DNA of 64,000 nt from Heliocidaris tuberculata (Eukaryota > Echinodermata > Echinoidea > Camarodonta > Echinometridae): positions 22,497,917-22,561,916 of the forward strand of contig CM046832.1 of assembly GCA_025618425.1 (NCBI GenBank), written 5' to 3'. How positions within the stretch are numbered: position 1 is the first letter of the stretch; each line of letters opens with the position of its first letter. Positions 35,517-64,000 of this stretch are shown here, piece by piece. A program made the position numbers and the translations under genes. The notes under the pieces were generated by a model. The model did no database searches. It had not been told where the DNA came from and saw nothing but the letters and a program-made list of their open reading frames with translations.

Positions 35517-35908
35517 ACTATCTATGCCCCTGCATGAGTTTATATAAAGAATTAACCTGTACAAGTTCCAATCAGGACGCCGATGAGGCAAACATAGCCA
35601 TGAGTACTTGCTAATGGCATTACAATATAAAAATAAAGTTAAATCAACGAAGCATATGCGTACGAGGCGGGGGTTGCGGTTGTGGCCCAAAAAATGTTTT
35701 AAAGTTCCGATATTCGGGTGACCACCATCTCATATTATTTCAGTACATTTTCACTACAAAAGTGTCAAAATTTTTGCTCACTCGCTTCGCTCCCTCGCCA
35801 AAATTTAGAAAGTGGAAAGTTAATATTGGGGCAAAAGGTGTCAGCCCCAGCCCCAAAAGTATTCCTGTGATTACTTGCAAATTATGAATAGATGGGTGAA
35901 ATGAGCAT

Positions 35909-37631
35909 CAGGGGCCTGTTTCTCGAAACCGTCATATGTCTAAGTTCTTGACTAAGTCAGCGCTAGTTCTCTAGTTGTCCGCTACGTGTTTCACGAAGCC
36001 GTCTTTACTAAAGTGCGCGACAACTTCCTGGGGCCTGTTTCTCGAAACCGTCATATGTCTAAGTTCTTGACTAAGTCAGCGCTAGTTCTCTAGTTGTCCG
36101 CTACGTGTTTCACGAAGCCGTCTTTACCAAGATGCACGACAACTTCCTGACTAAGGACTTATGACGCCTCCAACCCTGTCATATCTTTTTTAGTCGACGT
36201 ACAGCGCCATCACGTGTTATTTATTGGGTAGATTATGGTCGGCAAAAAGGGACACTACTTCTATGCAACTCTTTCTACGCATTCACTTTATCTGAAATTT
36301 ATCCATGTTTATATTATGAAAATTATATGAAAATACATAGTGTTTCTGTTCAAGGCTTGTCTCCACTTAACTCTAGTGAATCAACACTCTTTCCACATTC
36401 TAATGGATAAAAATACAAAAAAAAAAACAACAACAACAGTCTAGTTGAGGTCATTTCAATATGAAAGGAACTTCTTTTTTTTTCAAATGAAAAAGAAAAC
36501 CATAATAAAAACGATAACAATAATAGACCTACAGGAGATAGGCCTGTATCAAAATGTGGTGGGATTTTACAAAAAAAAGTTAAACCAAAACTTGTCAAAT
36601 TAATCCCATCATTGGAAACTGGAAAAACAAAAATAAACTATTGACAAATAAACATTGGGCAAGAAAAAAAATACAAGCCTTACTGATAAGCAATGGGAAG
36701 TATTATAATGTAGAAAAATATAAATTCATAACTGTTGCTAGGTATGTTTTATGTCAAAATTAATTTAGTAAGTCTCTTAACTTCTGATTGCAAAGCTATT
36801 TTACGATATGGGTCCTTCATATCTGATCAGTTAGCATGAAAAATGACGTGCTACCATAATAAGCTTGACATTCATATGTTACACTTTATATAATTACAAG
36901 AGTGTTTTTTGTGTGAAAACAAATAATTGGGCGATCTTCGTAAATGATTTCTATAAAGATTTCTTTAGAGAACTAAAATCCGACGAGGAAACTGTAATAT
37001 GACACCGTAGGCCAGCCATAGTCAAAGGCATATTCTCTGGTTTTCAGACCCATATCAGTGTAAACATGGACTATATCAACGATTTTTTAAATGAATACTT
37101 TGAAATATACGTGTTTAAACTTATAATATGAATATTTTTGTAATTTCCATATCATAATCAAGCCCCAAAACATTATGTAAAGCATTCAAAGCATATCATT
37201 ATTACAATGAAAATATATGGGTTTATTTTGATAAACTATCAAATGACGACATCCGGGGGGTACCTATCCAACGTAAAAAGTGGCTCACCGATTATGAAAT
37301 CAATAACTCATATTTTTCATTTTACAAATCATGTAATTTACATAATTAAAAAAGTGTTTGGTATCTATTATACCCTTCTACATTTTCTATTTTCTTTTAT
37401 TTCCTAATTCATTCAAATATTTGCAGTTGAGTTAGATTTAGCTTTTAAAAATATAGTGTAATTGCAACCAAGGCTACGTGTCGGCTCCTATTCTCGCCGA
37501 TAGTATCGATATCACGAGATGTCTAGCTAGTTAGCTCTTCGTGAAACAGTTTAGGAAGATCATAGACATCTCCGTAGTTGGCGGATAAAGTTATGACTGT
37601 CTTGTCGTTGGTTTCGAGAAACAGGCCCCTG
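35909..37631. mobile_element. TIR element, CAGGGGCCTGTTTCTCGAAA ends
   Basis: The left terminus CAGGGGCCTGTTTCTCGAAA (35909) and the exact complement at the right (37610-37631) form a 22-bp perfect inverted repeat. Sub-terminal regions keep related features (GTGTTTCACGAAG versus TTCGTGAAACAG). The first 119 bp are tandemly duplicated (35912 and 36031). The interior is non-coding and AT-rich, with no transposase frame. This is a foldback/MITE-like element of about 1.7 kb. Confidence 0.7.
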
Positions 37632-37639
37632 ACTATTAA

Positions 37640-39149
37640 AGGACTTATGACGCCTCCAACCCTGTCATATCTTTTTTAGTCGACGTACAGCGCCATCACA
37701 TGTTATTTATTGAGTAGATTATGGTAGGCAAAACGGGACACTACATACTTCTATGCAACTCTTTCTACGCATTCACTTTATCTGGAATTTATCCATGTTT
37801 ATATTATGAAAATTATATAAAATACATAGTGTTTTTGTTCAAGGCTTGTCTCCACTTAACTCTAGTGAATCAACACTCTTTCCACATTCTAATGGATAAA
37901 AAAAAAACCCAACCAAACAAACAAACAACAGCCTAATTGAGGTCATTTCAATATGAAAGGAATTTTTTTTCAAATGAAAAAGAAAACCATAATAAAAACG
38001 ATAACAATAATAGACTGACAGGAGATAGGCCTGTATCAAAATGTGGTGGGATTTGAAAAAAAAAAAAGTTAAACCAAAACTTGTCAAATTAATCCCATCA
38101 TTGGAAACTGGAAAAAAAAAAACCGTTTGACAAATAAACATTGGGCAAGAAAAAAAATACAAGCCTTACTGATAAGCAATGGGAACTTGGGAAGTATTAT
38201 AATCTAGAAAAAATATAAATTCATAACTGTTGCTAGGTATGTTTTATGTCAAAATGAATTTAGTAAGTCTCTTAACTTCTGATTGCAAAGCTATTTTACG
38301 ATATGGGTCCTTCATATCTGATCAATTAGCATGAAAAATGACGTGCTACCATAATAAACTTGAAAATCACATGTTACGTCTTATATAATAATTACAAGAG
38401 TGCTTTTTGTGTGAAAACAAATAATTGGGCGATCTTCGTAAATGATTTCTATAAAGATTTCTTTGGTGAACTAAAATCCGACGAGGGATCGGGAACTGTA
38501 ATATGACACGGTCGGCCAGCCATAGTCAACGGCATATTCTATGGTTTTCAGACCCATATCAGTGTAAACATAGATTATATCAACGATTTTTAAAATGAAT
38601 ACTTTGAAATATACGTGTTTAAACTTATAATATGAATATTTTTGTAGTTTCCATATCATACTCAAGCCCAAAAACATTATGTAAAACATTAGAAGCATAT
38701 TGTTATTACAATGAAAATATATGGGTTTATATTTATAAACGATCAAATCACGACTTCCGGGGGGTACCTATCCAACGTAAAACTGGCTCACCGATCATGA
38801 AATAAATCACTCATATTTTTCATTTTACAAGCGAATCCATCATGTACTGTAATTTACATAATTTAAAAATTATTTGGCATCTATTATACCCTTCTACATT
38901 TTCTATTTTCTTTTATTCCCAAATTCATTCAAATATTTGCAGTTGAGTTAAATTTAGCTTTTAAAAACATAGTGTAATTGCAACCAAGGCTATACGTGTC
39001 GGTTCCTATTCTCGCCGATAGTATCGATATCACGAGATGTCTAGCCAGTTAGCTCTTCGTGAAACAGTTTAGGAAGATCATGGACATCTCCGTAGTTGGC
39101 GGATAAAGTTATGACTGTCTTGTCGTTGGTTTCGAGAAACAGGCCCCTG
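37640..39149. repeat. tandem second copy of the 36154-37631 unit
   Basis: Repeats the preceding 1.48 kb with only scattered substitutions and small indels, from AGGACTTATGACGCCTCCAA through to the same right terminus TTTCGAGAAACAGGCCCCTG (ends 39149). The copy lacks the left terminus, so the pair shares one left end and has two right ends. Confidence 0.85.
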
Positions 39150-39293
39150 TCTATACCCATCCCAGCAGTGGCGTAGCAAGGATTTTGTAAAGGGGAGGGG
39201 GCACACAAATGCAGGGCTGTCAACTTTGGGGAACTGCTTGGAGGGAGATTCATATTTTTTTCTTCTCGTCCAGCCCTCCAAAATTCGCTCAGT

Positions 39294-39389
39294 GGGGGGG
39301 GGGGGGGGGGGGGGGGCTCATTTTTTGGGTCAAAAGTTGTCAGTGTCAGGGGGCAGTCTGCCCCTTGCCTCCCCCCCCCCCCCCCCCCC
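39294..39389. repeat. poly-G and poly-C runs
   Basis: G23 at 39294-39316 and C19 at 39371-39389, within sequence that includes AGTGGCGTAGCAAGGATTTT at about 39164. The arrangement resembles the pair at 35.4-35.5 kb. Confidence 0.75.
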
Positions 39390-39539
39390 TTGGCTACGCT
39401 AGAGTACCCCAGCCAAATAGGACCTGGAAAAGAGTCACATTGGTTTGGATGTTTTGTGCTCCGGACCCCCTTTGTTCAAACGGAGGTGGCGCTCCTGGGG
39501 GAGACAGGGGGCACAGCCCCCTACTTTTTCAAGTAACTA

Positions 39540-40080
39540 AAAAGTGCCCTTTTCATTTCTTTATAATTGCCCCCTTTCTCTCTGATAACTGCCCTTTTTA
39601 CTACTAAAAGAGGCCCCTTTTCCTTTCCAATAAGTGCCCTCACCCCTTCTTATAAGTGCCCTTTTTTTCCTTCTGATAAATGACCCGTTTCAAATCTGAG
39701 AATTATTGCCGCCTTATCTCTCTAATAAGTGCCCTTTTCTCCTGCTGATAAGTGCAAATTTACTTCGGAAAGGTGCCCCTTTTTCTTTCTAATAAGTGCC
39801 TTTCCCCTTTTGGATAAGTGCCCCTAATTTCTTTCTAATTTGTGCCCTTTTCTCCTTCGATAAGTGCATTTTTACTTCTGGTAGGTGCCCCTTTTCCCTT
39901 CTAATAAGTGCCCACTTTCCCCTTCCGATAAGTGCCCCCTCTTTACTTCTAATAAGTGCCTCTTTTCCTATGTAGTATGTGCGCTTTTCCTCTTCTCATA
40001 AGTGCCCCTTTTCACCTCTTATAAGTGCCCCTTTCCACCTCTGATGAGCACCCTTTCCTCTTCTGATAAATGCCCTCTTT
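39540..40080 (+). repeat. ~22-bp minisatellite, about 24 diverged units
   Basis: Consensus close to TTCTGATAAGTGCCCCTTTTCC, repeated head to tail with 21-25 bp spacing. Units vary in the pyrimidine tract and in the ATAAGTGCC core. Pyrimidine content on the plus strand is strongly biased. Divergence between units indicates an old array or one under no homogenisation. Confidence 0.85.
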
Positions 40081-40089
40081 TACCTATAT

Positions 40090-41750
40090 TTCCCACTCTT
40101 TCTTACAAAAAGAGCCATATCTATAGCTTCAAAGAATCGGTGTGGCTTTAGTATACCCATATCACTACAACTACAATGTAAGGCACTGGAGCTGGAGGCA
40201 AAAGGGGCATAATGCCTACCCCCCCCCCCCCCCAGCGAAGGATTTCTCATTCCGCTCGCTCGAATGTGCCCATAATATACTCCCAGTAAGGGCAATTTTT
40301 TCTGAAAATTCCCCCAAACTCGCTCGCTATGTTCGCTAGCTCTAATACATAAATGAAATAAAGCATATCTAATAAATAAAGTATGTTGACATCGATGTAA
40401 TCCTAAACAAAAACGACAGGGTTATATTCGTACAATTTAAAAATAATTTTTCTCTCACCCCCCCCCACTTTAAAATGGCCCTTAATAGAGATGGGGGGGG
40501 GGGGGGTTACACATTATTCAGACAAAAAGCAAATTTCTGTGTGAGAGAAATTTGATATCTCTGTATACATCCTAAATGATGATGGCGAGCAAAATTATTT
40601 CAACTTGAACAACAACATAACTTTTTGTGTCAGCCTTTTCTTAGTGGCAAATCAAGGATTTTTTTTTCTTTTTAGAGGGGGGGGGGGGCAGAGTTATAAA
40701 AATGTGTTTGAGGGGTAACAACAATATCAAGTGGGGGGATTTGAGAACACATTTGCATTTATATATATATTTTTTTATTACTGTGTTCTAGTAATTATAG
40801 TAATACTAGGCCTAGCTTTTTAAATGATGTGGTGAATGATGTACCCTTTTTGCGTGCCCCCCTCCCACTGCAGAAACACCACACTTCAGGGTTCATATGC
40901 CACTTTCTAAATAAGAAAGTATCCAAATATAGAGTCACGGATGGTAGAAATTCCTTTTCCCACAAACCAGTCTTTAAAAAAAAAAAATGGGGGGGGGGAG
41001 GAGTGGGTGTGATTATGTTCCAGCCCCCCCCCCAAAAAAAAAAGAAGGAAAAGACCCCAGAAAATGACTAAACCATTTAAAACAGCTGGTTAGCAATTGT
41101 TTTATTATTTTTTTTAAATTGAGGAACGTACTCACTTCAGACAACCACCCCTTATCCACAACTGAAAACAAAAATGTAGACTAGGTCAATTTACTTTTTT
41201 CTTCACAGGGGCACATGCCGGCCCTCTTTACCTACCCCCAGGCCCCCACCTCATGAATATCCACCACATATTACAAATAAAAATAAAATCTATATATTAT
41301 TACCTCTGTACGTTATCGACCATGCAAACAAACTGCACAACCATTAACAACAGTTTGACAAACCCACCCCTCAACCACCCTCCCCCGTCTGCAACTGACA
41401 ACATGCACTGTCAATGCAACACACTTCAACCATACTTGTAATTTACTTAAAATCTCTGCTTACTTGAAATTATACAGATATACAACTGACATACCCGCAC
41501 ATCCCAACACAATACTTCACCCCTTCCAGCCAGCCCCCCCCCCCCCTTCCCACCCAAAGTCCCAAACCCTGAGCGCCCCTCTCCGCACTCCATGCATGAC
41601 TTGCAATAAGCGTACGTAAGTATCTGGAGACCATAGACAAATTAAATGTCATAACAAAAATTAAAGCAAACCCCCTTGGGAGGGGAAGAAGTAAAATCCA
41701 TTTACTGGTATAGTTCTTAATTAACATACATGTATATCTATTACACTTCG
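40090..41750. other. non-coding DNA with G/C runs, no gene seen
   Basis: Includes C15 at 40219-40233, G-rich runs at 40492-40506 and 40677-40689, a G8 run at about 40991 and C13 at about 41535. Nothing gene-like is recognised. Confidence 0.5.
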
Positions 41751-41975
41751 CATCCACGACCCCCGCCCCCCTCTAGCGACGCCGCTGGGCGCTGCTCCTA
41801 CAGGAGTTCTGTGGCATGTACCCGTTACGCGCGCGCGCCGCACCCAGTATATATGGCGTTGATCATAGGCGTTGCATGGCCGGCCGGCCTTCTATACTAG
41901 TAGTATATCGCGCAAGCAAGGCTAACGCAAATAATACATGTACCGTACGCGTTACGTCTAGTCCAACGCAATACG

Positions 41976-41987
41976 TGCGCGTGCGCA
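41976..41987. promoter_or_regulatory. NRF-1-like binding site
   Basis: TGCGCGTGCGCA, whose complement TGCGCACGCGCA fits the NRF-1 consensus YGCGCAYGCGCR at all positions. It lies about 45 bp upstream of the TATA box, a usual position in housekeeping promoters. Confidence 0.5.
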
Positions 41988-42020
41988 TATGCGGAATGAT
42001 ATGTCAAAGGTTACATGAGC

Positions 42021-42028
42021 TATAAATA
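42021..42028 (+). promoter_or_regulatory. TATA box of GDI
   Basis: TATAAATA, 85 bp upstream of the ATG. Good consensus; function inferred from position. Confidence 0.45.
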
Positions 42029-42112
42029 CGAATACGGAGCTTGAGAGAAACCTGTCAAATCGGAACACATTTTTGTTGTTTACTTTATTAGTTGGAACAA
42101 AATCGCAGCAAA

Positions 42113-63051
<20,939 letters not shown>

Positions 63052-64000
63052 TGTTATGAGAGGCAATACCTAATTATAGCAGCCCTGCTCTCCAATACTA
63101 TCACATGGATTCATACCAATTCATATTCAGGTATCTGTATTTAGCATAAATTGTATATAATCTTTGTTATGAATGTATTGTGTGGGCGTCGATATATTTT
63201 CTTTTTTTCTAGGCATACATTTAGGATTTTCTGAAAAGTACATAGCTGTAATATTCCAATAAAAGGGAAAAAAATTGCATACATAACACTATTTTGAATA
63301 TAGTCAAGTGATTTGTTCACCTGATATTGCATTTCCAAACTGTAAGTATCAGTTATTCTTAGTAATATTCAGGATGAGTCAAATGAATGCAATCAACATT
63401 TAAACCTCATTTTGTATTGTAGGTGACCCCTACTTTTTCGTTCCTCATGCAACATAATATGGAAATTTAAGCCAATAATTTAAGAATTGCAACATGGAAT
63501 CATGCATACAAATGGTAATTGATGCATGTGCTCAATTGAAGTGATAGAAAGAAAATCATTTGTTGTTTAATATTAATGAATGATTTGTTTGGGCTGTCAT
63601 AATCATATGGCATGAACTTTTGTTACAATGAATGGATTTCAAATTTCAGAAATGTTTTGACAGACTCTGCAATATTGTAGCAAGTATATTTGTTGATGAT
63701 ACATGTTTCTTTATATCTAATATAAAAATTTGTTTGTGAGTTTTAATATCAAAGCAAATACTTTGTCCAAAACTTTTTTCCTTAAAGATATTCCTTTCCT
63801 TTCTTTCTTATTTTGTATAGCCCTGTAAGTATTATCATGTACATGATTACCATGTTTTCTGTTTTCGGCTATGAAAATATTTCTCGATAAATTTTTCTTG
63901 CAATCTCTAATAAAAGCAAAATAGAAATCTTTTGGATTTGGGTATAGTACAATACACAGAAGTGGAAGGAAATTTCAGTTCTGAGTTGTCAAGGAAGTGG
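63052..64000 (+). other. GDI 3' UTR and downstream flank
   Basis: AATAAA signals at 63258-63263 and 63909-63914 give candidate 3' ends about 220 and 870 bases after the stop. The sequence is AT-rich and has no other recognised feature. Confidence 0.5.

Larger units (their letters stand above)
33220..35900. other. repeat-rich non-coding DNA with homopolymers
   Basis: Contains poly-G at 34215-34237, a TA microsatellite at 34695-34720, poly-G at 35424-35441 and poly-C at 35494-35516. AT-rich DNA with repeated TAGATAAAT words lies at 35225-35365. Phrases such as AGTGGCGGATCCGAGATT next to poly-G hint at a dispersed repeat. No gene seen. Confidence 0.5.
41800..42112 (+). promoter_or_regulatory. 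GDI promoter region and 5' UTR
   Basis: CpG-rich DNA just upstream of the GDI start codon, in contrast to the AT-rich surroundings. TATAAATA at 42021-42028 would place transcription start near 42050-42055 and give a 5' UTR of about 60 bases. An NRF-1-like palindrome lies at 41976-41987. The start site is inferred, not seen. Confidence 0.55.

Noticed and set aside
39540..40080. CRISPR array
   Set aside because: The short units vary in sequence and have no unique spacers. It is a diverged minisatellite in an animal genome.

Overview
This is a eukaryotic, animal genomic window. It is AT-rich and sparse in coding sequence, with long introns, canonical GT-AG splice sites, many miniature inverted-repeat elements (MITEs), tRNA-derived SINEs and a non-LTR retrotransposon relic. 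The GDI protein sequence, the abundance of the palindromic word TACATGTA and the repeat types suggest an invertebrate deuterostome, most likely an echinoderm such as a sea urchin. That placement is inference from general familiarity, not from a search. There are no operons, rRNA genes, CRISPR arrays or viral genes.

Genes. (1) A complete nine-exon gene for Rab GDP-dissociation inhibitor (GDI) occupies 42113-63051 on the + strand. Its exons splice in phase into a 445-residue protein, the normal length of the family. A TATA box, an NRF-1-like site and CpG-rich DNA lie just upstream, and AATAAA signals lie downstream. (2) On the - strand, two exons (18982-19104 and 8639-8752) join in phase and encode the N-terminus of a cortactin-binding-protein-2 / FILIP1-type protein (CortBP2 domain). 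The rest of that gene runs off the left edge. (3) A single well-formed exon-like ORF lies at 28986-29194 (+); I do not recognise its product.

Layout. 1-19 kb: 3' part of the CortBP2-type locus, whose introns hold several foldback MITEs (530-1018, 5055-5638, 12337-14499, 17696-18259), a hAT-like element (5979-6710) and a small TA-flanked element (8344-8517). 19-28 kb: intergenic DNA with more TTAA-flanked MITEs; one (20549-20956) has its empty site preserved in a related sequence 3.5 kb away. 28-42 kb: repeat-dense intergenic DNA with the unknown exon, several inverted-repeat elements, two near-perfect hairpins, a 1.5-kb tandem duplication (36.15-39.15 kb), a 22-bp minisatellite (39.54-40.08 kb) and a cluster of long G/C homopolymers. 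42-63 kb: the GDI gene, with introns carrying further MITEs, a TTA microsatellite, two SINEs and a LINE fragment nested in a TA-flanked element. 63-64 kb: 3' UTR and downstream flank.

The most noteworthy signals are the set of TTAA-flanked foldback elements, including one with a preserved empty site and one that contains a ~95-bp tandem satellite, and the unidentified exon at 28986-29194. I found no convincing new multi-gene biological system.
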